From positions 1,287,339 through 1,351,338 of the forward strand of contig OX638329.1 in the NCBI GenBank assembly GCA_951812755.1: a stretch of 64,000 nucleotides of DNA. The letters run 5' to 3'. The position numbers were made by a program, and so were the translations under genes. The notes beneath the pieces were generated by a model. It searched no databases. It was not told where the DNA came from and saw only the letters and a program-made list of their open reading frames with translations. Shown in pieces: positions 1 through 9,396 of the stretch. This DNA comes from an uncultured Latescibacterota bacterium. GTDB taxonomy: Bacteria > Latescibacterota > UBA2968. Positions within the stretch are counted from its first letter, which is position 1. Each line of letters starts with the position of its first letter.

Positions 1-1871
1 GAGCATACCCGCTGTGTACTATCGGCATTCACCGTTATAACCCGGTGATACGGGCAAATTTGCAAAAGTGAGCGAGGTGCTTCCACAGAAACCCGCTCTG
101 GACAATGTGGCGCAGCGCGATACCCCGTATCTGCACAGACATCGCGCCGGATCAAATCGGCCTGAGGTGGGGCGAACCACCGTTGATCGGGATCGTGGGG
201 CAAGCTGTTAAACAGATCGAAAAACAAAGGCGCGGCACAGCGCGCGCCCGTGAGTTCAGACACCCCTTCACCCGCGAAATTGCCCACCCACACAGCAATC
301 GTCCACTGCGGCGACACCCCCACAGCCCACGCATCTCGGTGTCCATAGCTCGTACCCGTTTTCCAGGCAATGGGCCACTGGTTTTGAAATTGGTGCCAGT
401 AAAATTCTATTCCGGGCCGCGAGAGATCGCGCAACGTATTCAACACCAGATAACACGCACCGCGACTGAGCAACGATGGGGTTTCAGACGGACGATCTGC
501 CGGATTTATATAAAGGGGCTGAAACACGCCCCCATTGCCCAAACCGCGAAAAAGCACCGCCATATCCCAGCCCGTCACCTCGGCACCGCCGAGAACGAGG
601 GGCAAGCCGTAATCATTCGGTGTGCGGAACAACGTCGTCAAACCCGCCGCGCGAAGCCGTTCGTAAAACGCTACCACGCCATACGTATAAAGCAAGCGCA
701 CCGCAGGTACATTCGCCGACAAAATCAAAGCATCGTGCGCCGAAACAAGCCCCTGAAAGGTGCGACTGGCATTGTGTGGTGAAAACGAGCCGTAATACGT
801 CGGGATATCCCGAATTTTGCTCTGCGGCAGAATCAGCCCCGCATCCATACTGAGCGCGTAGAGAAATGGCTTGAGCAACGAACCCGACGACCGCGGCGCG
901 CGAATCCCATCGACATAACTATCTGTGAAATTTTCAGACCCGACATAAGCGCGAACAGCACCCGTTTTGGTATCCGCAATCAGCGCAAAACCATTGTGAA
1001 TCCCGCGCTGCTGCAACCTGCTGACGTGACGCGCAACAAGCGTCTCTGCCCGGATCTGAATATCCCGATCAATCGTCGTTGGATAAACAAACGCTGTCCG
1101 GCGATCTTTAATGTACCGCGCCAGATGAGGAGCCAACAGGGGAAAGGGATGCGACTTGCGCGGTACAGATTCTTTTTTCGCCAGATACAGTGTCTCAGAA
1201 TCAAAATATCCCTCACCGTGCAGTGCGTTGAGCAACGCATCGCGCTTCTTTTTTAACAAATCGGGATTTGTCTGAGGCGAAATTTTTCCCGGCGCATTGG
1301 GCAACACCGCGAGCAATGCCGCTTCTGCCCAGGTTAGCTGATCCGGCGATTTCCGAAAAAAACGCAACGCCGCCGCCCGATAGCCCACCACATTCCCGCC
1401 ATAAGGCGCGTGATCGAGATAAAGTTGCAGAATCTCTTCTTTTGAATACTGCATCTCGATCTTCAGTGCCTGAAGCATCTCCAGTGTCTTGTTAAAATAT
1501 GTGCGCGGCCTGGGATGCATCAGCCGCGCCACTTGCATCGTCAACGTACTCGCGCCACTCACAGTTTTGCCCTGTCTCAAATTCTGATACAGCGCGCGCA
1601 CCACAGACACGGGATTGACGCCAAAATGATAATCAAAATACCGATCTTCAAAATAGAGCACACTCGCTTTGAGCTTCTGCGAAACGCGCACATCCTTCTC
1701 GGGCGGAAAATGCCACTGCTGGCGGTTATTGAGAAATACGCGCAAAACGCGCCCATCTCTATCCAGCACAACCGCGCTATAATCCGCTAAAAAATGCGGC
1801 AACGGAACGACAAAAAACAGAAGTACTATTCCCACAAAAATACCGATTAAAATTTTGTATCGACGTCTCAT
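1..1871 (-). CDS. pbpC: Penicillin-binding protein 1C (3' end outside window)
   Basis: Bifunctional peptidoglycan synthase anchored in the inner membrane and acting in the periplasm. Reading the minus strand from the ATG at 1871 gives an open frame through to base 1, about 623 codons, so the C-terminus is missing. An N-terminal membrane segment (residues 7-25) is followed by a family 51 glycosyltransferase domain with the EDRYFDYHFG motif (Glu75 the likely catalytic acid) and GASTLTMQ. The transpeptidase domain has SLLK (Ser331 the predicted nucleophile) and KTGTS near residue 507. Near the edge the start of the PBP1C C-terminal domain appears (CPYHR). It is last in a minus-strand operon after an alpha-2-macroglobulin gene, the classic yfhM-pbpC pairing. 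A 128-bp MITE sits in the 227-bp gap upstream, and no clear ribosome binding site precedes the ATG. Confidence 0.93.
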   Translation of the reverse strand, partial: MRRRYKILIGIFVGIVLLFFVVPLPHFLADYSAVVLDRDGRVLRVFLNNRQQWHFPPEKDVRVSQKLKASVLYFEDRYFDYHFGVNPVSVVRALYQNLRQGKTVSGASTLTMQVARLMHPRPRTYFNKTLEMLQALKIEMQYSKEEILQLYLDHAPYGGNVVGYRAAALRFFRKSPDQLTWAEAALLAVLPNAPGKISPQTNPDLLKKKRDALLNALHGEGYFDSETLYLAKKESVPRKSHPFPLLAPHLARYIKDRRTAFVYPTTIDRDIQIRAETLVARHVSRLQQRGIHNGFALIADTKTGAVRAYVGSENFTDSYVDGIRAPRSSGSLLKPFLYALSMDAGLILPQSKIRDIPTYYGSFSPHNASRTFQGLVSAHDALILSANVPAVRLLYTYGVVAFYERLRAAGLTTLFRTPNDYGLPLVLGGAEVTGWDMAVLFRGLGNGGVFQPLYINPADRPSETPSLLSRGACYLVLNTLRDLSRPGIEFYWHQFQNQWPIAWKTGTSYGHRDAWAVGVSPQWTIAVWVGNFAGEGVSELTGARCAAPLFFDLFNSLPHDPDQRWFAPPQADLIRRDVCADTGYRAAPHCPERVSVEAPRSLLQICPYHRVITVNADSTQRVC

Positions 1872-1887
1872 GATCAGTAGTCAGTAG

Positions 1888-2015
1888 TGCATCGTGGCGT
1901 AAATCATGCCCCATATAGACATGAACAGCAAAACCTTCTGGATTGCGGCTAAAACCATGCCGCAATGACAATCGCAAGTAAGATTGATATGGGTAGTCTC
2001 TTTTGCCGCGATGAA
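1888..2015 (-). mobile_element. 128-bp MITE, copy A
   Basis: Inverted copy of a 128-bp element with near-palindromic ends (TGCATCG at one end, CGATGAA at the other). It is flanked by a 4-bp direct repeat, GTAG, at 1884-1887 and 2016-2019. An internal hairpin (ATTGCGGC paired with GCCGCAAT) is conserved in all copies. It has no coding capacity and lies between the alpha-2-macroglobulin and pbpC genes. Matching copies lie at 7639, 31270, 31402 and 54427. Confidence 0.85.
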
Positions 2016-2098
2016 GTAGTCAGTTACCCCACACCCCACCAGTCCCCAGTCCCCAGCCCCTCGCCTTTCATCTGTGTGCATCTGCGTACATCTGCGGA

Positions 2099-5000
2099 TC
2101 ACCTAACCACCACAGTTCTCCCCGTCACAACCGCTCTGCTCGCATGATTGTACATCGCCTCAACCAGCGTAGGCGGCAAGGTGAATGTGCCAACAGTGAC
2201 GGCATTGAGCTTTACGACAAAGTCCCGCGTGAATCCCGGCCCCGCGGGCGTAATGTCAAAAAAATAGGTCACGCGGTCGTCTCGGATATCGAAATACGTC
2301 TCGTGGCCCAAATGCAATTTAGAAGTCCACCTCGGCATTGGCGCACCCGACAAGCGCGTATTTTCGATTTCCCAACCCGAAGGCAACAACTGTGTCAACG
2401 CCATCTCGCGGAGATACGCGGCAGAGGTATTTCTCACGCGGAAATGTCCCCAAAAAGTCGCCCCCTGTTTGAGCGTATCCGGATACACGGGAAAGCCATT
2501 GTCATCGCGCCAGCGCACGTCGAGTTGCAAATTGCGAGATTCGGCCACCGCATCGGCATTGAGCGGCACGCCCGACCACGCGAGGGTTGCAAATGCCCGC
2601 GTCACCGTACTCTCGGCATTGAGCTGCACGCGAACAGATTGTCCAAATCCAGATTCGATATCGACATTGTAAAAACGCGAATCCGTATCAAACGGCACGA
2701 CCTCCCCGCCGGGCAATGTCACCGAACCCGTCAAACGCAGCGGTTGATCTCCTTCAGTCGCCCGAATATGCTTGCCCAATGCCAGCAGCGCGAAACTACT
2801 CGTCTGTGTCGAATACCACCTGTCCGACGCCAGTGCCAGCGCGATTTCATCAACCAGAGGATCGGCTTCTTCCCAGCGTTGAAAATCGATCATCGCCCCC
2901 AAAATCATCGTGCGGTCTCTCAGTGCAGACCCAAAGGTATGTTCCCACCTCTTGTCCTGAGTTGCAAGCGTCCCCGCGTTCCTGAGAATCTCATCAGCTA
3001 TCGCAGAACTGCCCGCGCGGTGATACGCCGATGCCAGCAACCATTTCTCCACATTCGTCATATCCCGCAAACTGCTTTCCTTCAGTAAATTCATCGCCCC
3101 CAGCGCGGGCTGATTTGCCAGCGCGAGCAAATAAACGCGATAGGTTCGGATCATGAGATCATCGCGCGTGGTCAAAGCGCGAGACTGCTCGTATTGCACC
3201 CAGCTTTCAAACAAATCGTCGGGCACATAATAACCGAGGGCATTGGCCTCAATCAAAAAATGCCCGGCATACAGCGTGCCCCATATCGATGGCTTAGACC
3301 GCCCCGGCCAATAACTGAGTGCGCCGGACGACAGCCGAAATCGGCGCAACCGCTGAATCGCAGCATTGATATGCTCGTCGATCTCCCGCGCAATCGCATT
3401 CGATTGATCCGATACGATGAGAATGTCCTTGAGATAAAGCTGTGGAAACGCCGCCGACACCACTTGCTCCACACAACCGTAGGGATATTGCACCAGCCAA
3501 AGCACGCGATTGTCCAATTTCATATTCGGGCGCGTGTGCAGGGTGAGACGTGCGCGATTGGAACCGGGAATGCCCCGGTCGGGAATGGGGAGAACAACCG
3601 CATCTCCCGGTCGTATCTCCCGCGTCTCATCGGCACTGATGCGGGGCGACGACGGTGAAATAGTCAGATCCGTGGTATGCGTGGCAATCACATCGCCCGC
3701 AGTCGCAGTAATCACAACGCGCGCATCTCCAATTGCATTGGGCACCGCACACATAAATAGCACATCTTCTTCACCGACTTTTTGAAACACAATGGTATCC
3801 CGCGTCTGCCCATCGACATTGAGTAACCCCTCTGTACTGATCGCCACATCAACAGGCCCCAAACTATCTCTCATGGCAAATACAGTAGCTGGAACAGCAA
3901 TGTGATCGCCGGGGCGCAACACGCGCGGCAAAGTGGGCAAAACCATCAAATCCGTTTTCACGGGCACTGTTTTTTCCGCGCTACCATAAGCATTGCCCCG
4001 CGCTGCCACAGCCATGATGCGCACCGAACCGACGTAATTGGGCATCACAAAAGAAACCACAGCGCGCCCCTGGTCGTCGGTAGCAATCGGACCTTCAAAA
4101 AGCGATACAGACTTAAAACGCTGTTTTTGCTCTTCGGGGAGCCTATCGCGCCGATAAGCAGCCAGGGCGGCATCGCCACCTATCGCAAAGGTCTTAAACA
4201 CATCGCCGATATTGACACCTATAACCTGCCCAAACAAATCGGAAATATGCAGCCCCAAACGCAACTTGCCGAAAAACGCGCGCCATGGATCGGGCGTGGA
4301 AAATTGCGTGATATCCAGCAAACCCTCATCTACAACTGACAGCGTCAACTGCGCGGGTTTTCCATCATCCGTTTGCACGACAACCTCAAAAGAATCGTCG
4401 GGTTTGAGTTCATCGGGCGCAGTCAGCGTGAGATCGAGCCGCGTATTTGGATCAACCACGCGCAAAGGCACAATCCCATACATCCGCAACGGGCGATCAT
4501 TGGCCGTCTGTCTGTGCGGCTGAATGACGGATATCGTCACGTACGCATTCGGTGCCATATCTGCTGTAATGGGAATCTCGACTTGCGCGGTATTTCTCGT
4601 CCGCGGCGTATGCCACCGCGAATGCACCACATTTCCACCGCGCGACACAGTCACCAGTACAGACGACGTATCGGGCACGGGAAAAGACACCACAGCTTTT
4701 TCACCCGGCGCGTAATTTTCGCGGTCTGTCTTGAGCACCAGTGCGCCAGCATCTCGCCCACTTGCGGGCAAACTGCCCCAGGGATACGCGCGGATAAAAA
4801 GTGACGCCTTATGCCCATCCTCATCCGCCACCTCGATCAAATACTCTCCTTTTTTTTCAGGCTTAAACGCAACTGGCACCGGGCGATCTTGAGAAATAAT
4901 CGATGTTTCGAGAATCTTCTTCGTACTAAAATCCCGCTTAAAACGCAGGCGAAACTGATCCCTCGAATCGTATTCCCACCACCAGTAATTCTCATTGTGA

Positions 5001-7591
5001 AAAACGCGATACATCAACGTGCGTCCAGACGCGGCCTCCCCATCGGGCGTCACTGCAACAACGGGCACCTCAAGAGAGGCATTGATGCGCGTAAAACCGT
5101 AATCCAGGTCTGGCTTGTGCAAGCCCACATAAACCTCAAACGGATCGATGTGTACCGTGTGCGCTGTGCTATTGGGTCGCCCCCCTTTTTCGAGCACGCG
5201 AGCGCGCAATACCGCAGACAGGCGTGAAGGTGCTTCGCTCAAAGAAGGAAGCTGCCACGACACAGCAGCCTTGCCCTCCTCGTCCAGAGCACCCGTAAAA
5301 ATATTGGTAGTAATCGGCTTGAATTGAACCGCCTGATTGACAAACGAAAAACCCTCAAATTTGGGAAATACAGGCGGAGAACTGCGCAGCGTAACATCGA
5401 CACTGGCTTTTAAGCCCGCCGCTGGATTGCCAAATAAATACGCACTCCTCAGATCTGCTTTCAACACGCGATCCCGCTCTGCAAGTTGCGGATCGAGAAA
5501 GACTTTAAGGCGAAAAGGCACAATGGTTTCGACCTTGACCCTGTGATTAAACTTGCGGCTACCCACGTCAATTTCAGCGCGCCAGTTGCCCGTTGGCGCG
5601 TCGGCCGAAGTCGATAAATCAAAGGTGTAAAATCCATCTTTTCCCTCGCGATTGGTCTGCGTGAGCACGCGCTGTCCCAATGGATTGTAAAACGCGAGCG
5701 AGACCGGATGCCCGTCTGGAAACGTGTGGTTGTGATTTCGCACAATCGCCGATAGATGAATATCATCGCCGGGCCGATAAACCCCGCGCTCCGTGTAAAA
5801 AAACGCCCGAATACCATCGGGTGCAGGGTCTTGTCCTCCCGTATCAAAAGTCGATAGATTCCACGCCATATCCCCCGATTTGACAAAACTGCGCTGCCCA
5901 TCTTTCTCGGCTTCGATATAAAAAACATCTGATTTTACAGGACTAAAATCCGCCAGGCCGTTTCGATCTGTAACTTTTTGTTCCACAACCTGATTCTGGT
6001 ATGTGCGCAGGGTTATGGTGACACCGGACAATGGCCGCGCATCTTCCAAATGGGTGGCATAAACGAGATGCCGCTCGTGCGTCTTTTGATGCATAAGACC
6101 GATATCGCTGACCACCACCGGCTTATAGATGCGCCCGTGCTGATAGACATAACCGCGCGAATAGGGATTGTTAAAATAATCAGTCCCGCGGTACCGTCTG
6201 CGTTGTTGCCGCGCCTCTGCCGCTTCCACAGGGTCTCCGTAGAGCATATCCTCTGCCCCAAAAGTGAGCCCGATCAAATAAAGCCCCTTCTCGTCTTTGG
6301 AAATCAGATCGTTCAAATCGAGTTCGTGTTGCAACCACACATTTTTTTGGTTGCCAATATCCAGTGTGGTATCTGCCACTGTCACGCCCACGCGCCGAAT
6401 CTGATAAGAGGAAAATACTCGCGTGCGATCCCGCGCCCCATCCACCCCTTGAATTTGCAAGAACTGCCCCAGATTCGATTCAAAAACTTTATCGATCTTG
6501 AGACGAACGCGCGACACATTTACCGTCTGAAACCGGATTTTTCGATTGCCAGAAGTGGGCAAAAACACACCGTCACGCGCAAAACGCATGCGGGGCTTGA
6601 TATCGTCAAAAGCCACCGTCTCTGTACGCGGTTGTGCCAGTGCGATGCCCCAGCGACTGCGAACCCCCGGATGTACTGTCAACGCATAACTCTGTCCGTG
6701 CTGAAAATCGCCCACAACACTCACTGTTTTGCCAAGCGCGTTGAGCTGAAGCTGTTGCGGTGGGTCGGCAGTGATTAACCCCGCGATATCCTGACCAAAA
6801 TCGAGATCATCTGAAAAAATAATACTTACGCTCGGGCGGTCTCGGTCCGTGTGTTTTTCAATCTCGACAACGGAAAATGCCGATAAAGGAGGAAGCACCC
6901 ATGTATTGTCGTAGTCTTGCGAGAGTTCCAAATCTGTTCGATCAATATGCATCGCGAGTTCCTGGGACTCTCTCGTGCGCGTAATCTCGGCACTCGTAAA
7001 ATCGTGCGTCTTGCCATCTGATAACACACGCCAATGGAGTGCAAGCCGCTGATCTCCCAGACGCAACGCCACCGCATCACTCACAGCCGAAGAATCCGCG
7101 CGTTCGTTAAAGCTAATCTGACCGCTAAAAACCAGACGCTGCGGATCGTTCGCATCGGGCAACTCAAAATCTGCCTCGAGTGCGACGAGTTCCCGTCCCG
7201 CGACCTCAAACTGGATGATGAGCGGCTTCAGATCTTTGTGCTGGGGAAACAAATCGGCTATGCTGAGCTCGCCGCTATAGACCGTGCGCAATGTCAACGG
7301 TGCGTTTGGCTTGAAAACAAGCGTACGCACATCTTCCCATGTCGCCAAACCGTCAATAGATGGAATAAAGCGAAACACGCGCGTTCGCAACACCTGCCCA
7401 ACCTGACTTTTACCGATAACAGGCGATACAAAGCGCACGCGAATCGGATCAGTCGATGTGAGCACACCCTCGCTCACATGGCTCACCATACGCGCCGTCT
7501 CCATAGGATAGGATTGCGGTGCGTCTTCGGGCGACTTTTTGCTACACGCAAACAGCGTCAGCAACACAAGGAGAGAAATACGGTATGACAT
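2099..7591 (-). CDS. Bacterial alpha-2-macroglobulin family lipoprotein
   Basis: Giant periplasmic protease trap, 1830 residues. The start is set at 7591, not further upstream, because AGGAGG lies just before that ATG and a signal peptide with lipobox LFAC (Cys16) follows. The thioester motif GCVEQ lies near residue 1372, so this is a thioester-bearing member that should covalently capture proteases after bait-region cleavage. Repeated beta-rich macroglobulin domains fill the N-terminal two thirds, and alpha-helical thioester and receptor-type domains follow. It is somewhat longer than E. coli YfhM (about 1650 residues). Downstream pbpC gives the usual partner: A2M is thought to guard the periplasm once the wall is breached while PBP1C repairs it. 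Upstream are two membrane CutA-like genes, which are not standard partners. Confidence 0.95.
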   Translation of the reverse strand: MSYRISLLVLLTLFACSKKSPEDAPQSYPMETARMVSHVSEGVLTSTDPIRVRFVSPVIGKSQVGQVLRTRVFRFIPSIDGLATWEDVRTLVFKPNAPLTLRTVYSGELSIADLFPQHKDLKPLIIQFEVAGRELVALEADFELPDANDPQRLVFSGQISFNERADSSAVSDAVALRLGDQRLALHWRVLSDGKTHDFTSAEITRTRESQELAMHIDRTDLELSQDYDNTWVLPPLSAFSVVEIEKHTDRDRPSVSIIFSDDLDFGQDIAGLITADPPQQLQLNALGKTVSVVGDFQHGQSYALTVHPGVRSRWGIALAQPRTETVAFDDIKPRMRFARDGVFLPTSGNRKIRFQTVNVSRVRLKIDKVFESNLGQFLQIQGVDGARDRTRVFSSYQIRRVGVTVADTTLDIGNQKNVWLQHELDLNDLISKDEKGLYLIGLTFGAEDMLYGDPVEAAEARQQRRRYRGTDYFNNPYSRGYVYQHGRIYKPVVVSDIGLMHQKTHERHLVYATHLEDARPLSGVTITLRTYQNQVVEQKVTDRNGLADFSPVKSDVFYIEAEKDGQRSFVKSGDMAWNLSTFDTGGQDPAPDGIRAFFYTERGVYRPGDDIHLSAIVRNHNHTFPDGHPVSLAFYNPLGQRVLTQTNREGKDGFYTFDLSTSADAPTGNWRAEIDVGSRKFNHRVKVETIVPFRLKVFLDPQLAERDRVLKADLRSAYLFGNPAAGLKASVDVTLRSSPPVFPKFEGFSFVNQAVQFKPITTNIFTGALDEEGKAAVSWQLPSLSEAPSRLSAVLRARVLEKGGRPNSTAHTVHIDPFEVYVGLHKPDLDYGFTRINASLEVPVVAVTPDGEAASGRTLMYRVFHNENYWWWEYDSRDQFRLRFKRDFSTKKILETSIISQDRPVPVAFKPEKKGEYLIEVADEDGHKASLFIRAYPWGSLPASGRDAGALVLKTDRENYAPGEKAVVSFPVPDTSSVLVTVSRGGNVVHSRWHTPRTRNTAQVEIPITADMAPNAYVTISVIQPHRQTANDRPLRMYGIVPLRVVDPNTRLDLTLTAPDELKPDDSFEVVVQTDDGKPAQLTLSVVDEGLLDITQFSTPDPWRAFFGKLRLGLHISDLFGQVIGVNIGDVFKTFAIGGDAALAAYRRDRLPEEQKQRFKSVSLFEGPIATDDQGRAVVSFVMPNYVGSVRIMAVAARGNAYGSAEKTVPVKTDLMVLPTLPRVLRPGDHIAVPATVFAMRDSLGPVDVAISTEGLLNVDGQTRDTIVFQKVGEEDVLFMCAVPNAIGDARVVITATAGDVIATHTTDLTISPSSPRISADETREIRPGDAVVLPIPDRGIPGSNRARLTLHTRPNMKLDNRVLWLVQYPYGCVEQVVSAAFPQLYLKDILIVSDQSNAIAREIDEHINAAIQRLRRFRLSSGALSYWPGRSKPSIWGTLYAGHFLIEANALGYYVPDDLFESWVQYEQSRALTTRDDLMIRTYRVYLLALANQPALGAMNLLKESSLRDMTNVEKWLLASAYHRAGSSAIADEILRNAGTLATQDKRWEHTFGSALRDRTMILGAMIDFQRWEEADPLVDEIALALASDRWYSTQTSSFALLALGKHIRATEGDQPLRLTGSVTLPGGEVVPFDTDSRFYNVDIESGFGQSVRVQLNAESTVTRAFATLAWSGVPLNADAVAESRNLQLDVRWRDDNGFPVYPDTLKQGATFWGHFRVRNTSAAYLREMALTQLLPSGWEIENTRLSGAPMPRWTSKLHLGHETYFDIRDDRVTYFFDITPAGPGFTRDFVVKLNAVTVGTFTLPPTLVEAMYNHASRAVVTGRTVVVR

Positions 7592-7638
7592 AGCAACCTC
7601 CTGCCCATCCTGAGAAACCATCGTAACGGACACCCTAC

Positions 7639-7766
7639 TGCATCTCGGCAAAAGAAACTGGTCATATCAATTTGACTTGCGGTTGTCATTGCGGCATGGT
7701 TTAAGCCGCAATCCAGAAGGTTTTGATGTTCACTTCTATATGTCGCAAGACTTACGCCACGATGCA
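7639..7766 (+). mobile_element. 128-bp MITE, copy B
   Basis: Second copy of the 128-bp element, flanked by CTAC at 7635-7638 and 7767-7770. The right-hand duplication contains the complement of the TAG stop codon of the upstream gene, so the element landed exactly at that gene's end. It lies in the gap ahead of the alpha-2-macroglobulin start. Its sequence is almost identical to the copy at 31402. Confidence 0.85.
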
Positions 7767-8444
7767 CTACCCTCTCCCATCAGCCGCATCGGCAATCCAC
7801 GTCAAATAGGACCTGTGTCCGTGCGACACGGGAAATGACATAGACATATTCCTCAACCGTTTTTTCAGTGATCTCAAGCGACCCTTTACAGTCATCACAA
7901 ATAGCACGATATCTCCATCCCGATTCGGCGACAAAAAATACTGCGAAAAAACATCCACCCGCGCAGCCAGCCGCTCGGCAACAAGCGCGTTCCCAACGCG
8001 ACTTGCCTCCGCCTCAGATGGCATGGGAAGAGCGAGAATATAAGGCGCAGCTCGCAACCCACCCTGAACCGTGACATTGAGATCATCTTTACCCAGACGC
8101 CGTGCCACATCGATCTTTCGCACAACCGTATGCACCACAAATAACACCAGACAAATCATCACGCCAATAGCAACGTGTTTCATCAGCCCGCTGAAAAACG
8201 CCCCTTGCTCCCGATCCTCCTCCTGAAAAAACGCATGCTGAAAACGCCCATCCGACTCCGCAGCCAACTTTCTCGCAATAACGCGCACCTGTGCATTCGC
8301 CACGGGTGGCAACGGCTTCACCCGCTCGGAACTGTACAGCGAGCGAACCATCTCGCGCGCAATACGCGAGGCATCCTCATCCACAGCCGCTACGGATGCA
8401 GCCGAACAAAACCCAAATAGAATGACGATCCAGACTTTTAACAT
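7767..8444 (-). CDS. Membrane-anchored protein with divergent CutA-like domain
   Basis: 225 residues. A signal peptide (1-20) is followed by a short helical, probably periplasmic, region (25-85), one transmembrane helix (about 89-107) and a cytoplasmic C-terminal domain (about 134-210). That domain has the order and spacing of CutA1: a first strand (ILALPMP), a helix with GNALVAERLAARV, then strands and a helix with KGRLRSLKKRL. The CutA assignment rests mainly on its tandem paralogue at 8548-9195, which matches better. A good ribosome binding site (AAAGGAT) precedes the ATG. It is in the operon of the A2M and PBP1C genes. Soluble CutA is a trimer linked to divalent-cation tolerance; what a membrane-tethered form does is unknown. 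Confidence 0.6.
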   Translation of the reverse strand: MLKVWIVILFGFCSAASVAAVDEDASRIAREMVRSLYSSERVKPLPPVANAQVRVIARKLAAESDGRFQHAFFQEEDREQGAFFSGLMKHVAIGVMICLVLFVVHTVVRKIDVARRLGKDDLNVTVQGGLRAAPYILALPMPSEAEASRVGNALVAERLAARVDVFSQYFLSPNRDGDIVLFVMTVKGRLRSLKKRLRNMSMSFPVSHGHRSYLTWIADAADGRG

Positions 8445-8454
8445 GCTATTGACA

Positions 8455-8547
8455 TCCTTTCACGGGCGGGCACAGGGGCACCGCCCCTACATTCTTTCGT
8501 CTCACATCTTGTATCTTTGTGTCTTTGCGTCTTCGTGTGAGGCTCTC
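8455..8547. repeat. Short intergenic repeat stretch
   Basis: This gap between the two CutA-like genes holds a GC-rich, partly palindromic stretch (ACAGGGGCACCGCCCCTAC) and then a T-rich TTTGTGTCTTTGCGTC-type stretch. Both are of a kind commonly scattered between genes in such genomes. No gene is visible in it. Confidence 0.4.
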
Positions 8548-9195
8548 TCACACCTCACGTATCACAACGAGCTCTGGCGTCTTGCCCTCGCCCAATTCCT
8601 CTGCGCGGCCAATCAAATGGCTGAGTTGCGCCCGCGTCGTCTTCAAAAAAACCATCGCCTCCGCAGCTTCTCGCACCCCATCCTCTCTACGATAAATTGA
8701 ACGGATACTCGGTGCAACAGTTCCGCCCGACGCCAAATTTTCTTCGACAAGAACCTTGCCGAGTTTTTGCGCCCGCGCTTCTGTGCGCATCGCAATCAAC
8801 ACCCCCAGAGAATCATCTCCCGACTCGGCACCCACTCCCCTTCTAATCACACGGAAAATCGCCCACAAAACCAGCAGCGCAATCAGAACAGCGATCCCTT
8901 TGGCAACCTGGCTCGCGATATTCCGAATCGACGCATCTCTTTCCCTGCGCACCTCTTCCAACCGCTGTTTTTGTTCGTCGAGAAATACCACATCCTCTGC
9001 CAATTGTGCGGTCATGCGCTCGACCCATGCAACCTGCTCTGCCGTCAGAGAATCCCCCTCTGCCAAAACCGCCCGCGCTACATGTCGCGCAATACTCTCA
9101 AGCCGTTCCACATTCACCTGTCCCTCAGCGGGCATACTCATAATAATGAACAGAACGATAAGCGCACCCAACCCAAAGATATGTCGATATCTCAT
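8548..9195 (-). CDS. Membrane-anchored CutA-domain protein
   Basis: 215 residues, first gene of the envelope operon. The start is placed at 9195, where AGGGGAAG precedes the ATG and a hydrophobic signal segment (residues 6-22) begins. A charged coiled-coil-like helix spans about 60-95, a transmembrane helix about 100-116, and a C-terminal domain 129-215. The last reads as CutA1: GKVLVEENLASGGTV, then IRSIYRREDGV, then AMVFLKTTRAQL, ending in a TPELVVI strand. That is the usual CutA strand-helix order with the SIYRWEG-like core, though the family's W is replaced by R. The architecture (signal, coiled coil, membrane helix, cytoplasmic CutA) is duplicated in the next gene. A link to metal sensing or to trimeric assembly under the membrane is inference. 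Confidence 0.72.
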   Translation of the reverse strand: MRYRHIFGLGALIVLFIIMSMPAEGQVNVERLESIARHVARAVLAEGDSLTAEQVAWVERMTAQLAEDVVFLDEQKQRLEEVRRERDASIRNIASQVAKGIAVLIALLVLWAIFRVIRRGVGAESGDDSLGVLIAMRTEARAQKLGKVLVEENLASGGTVAPSIRSIYRREDGVREAAEAMVFLKTTRAQLSHLIGRAEELGEGKTPELVVIREV

Positions 9196-9297
9196 AAAAT
9201 GATCTTCCCCTGTCAAATTTTCCTTGTTTTTGTCTCTTATTTTAGCAATATAGGACACAGAAATGCTACGTGCAAGAGGCTGACGAATTAAAAATTA

Positions 9298-9396
9298 AAA
9301 ATTGGGGGTAGGCGACCAAGAAGGATCGTCCCTACATTATGGACGGGCGAAAAATTTTTCGCCCCTACTTCACACTTCACACTTCACACTTCACAA
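9298..9396. repeat. Palindromic repeat and CACTTCA microsatellite
   Basis: A palindrome (GGGCGAAAAATTTTTCGCCC) at about 9343-9363 is followed by four tandem copies of a CACTTCA-type unit at about 9368-9395, directly abutting the next ATG. No ribosome binding site can be recognised there. Confidence 0.55.

Noticed and set aside
2144-7588. Long plus-strand open frames opposite the A2M gene
   Set aside because: They are antisense shadows of a strongly supported minus-strand gene, with basic low-complexity translations and no family resemblance.
7558-7767. Small frame starting MHRGVSLATYRSEHQ, found again near 31333-31530
   Set aside because: It is a translation of the 128-bp MITE and recurs only because the element does.
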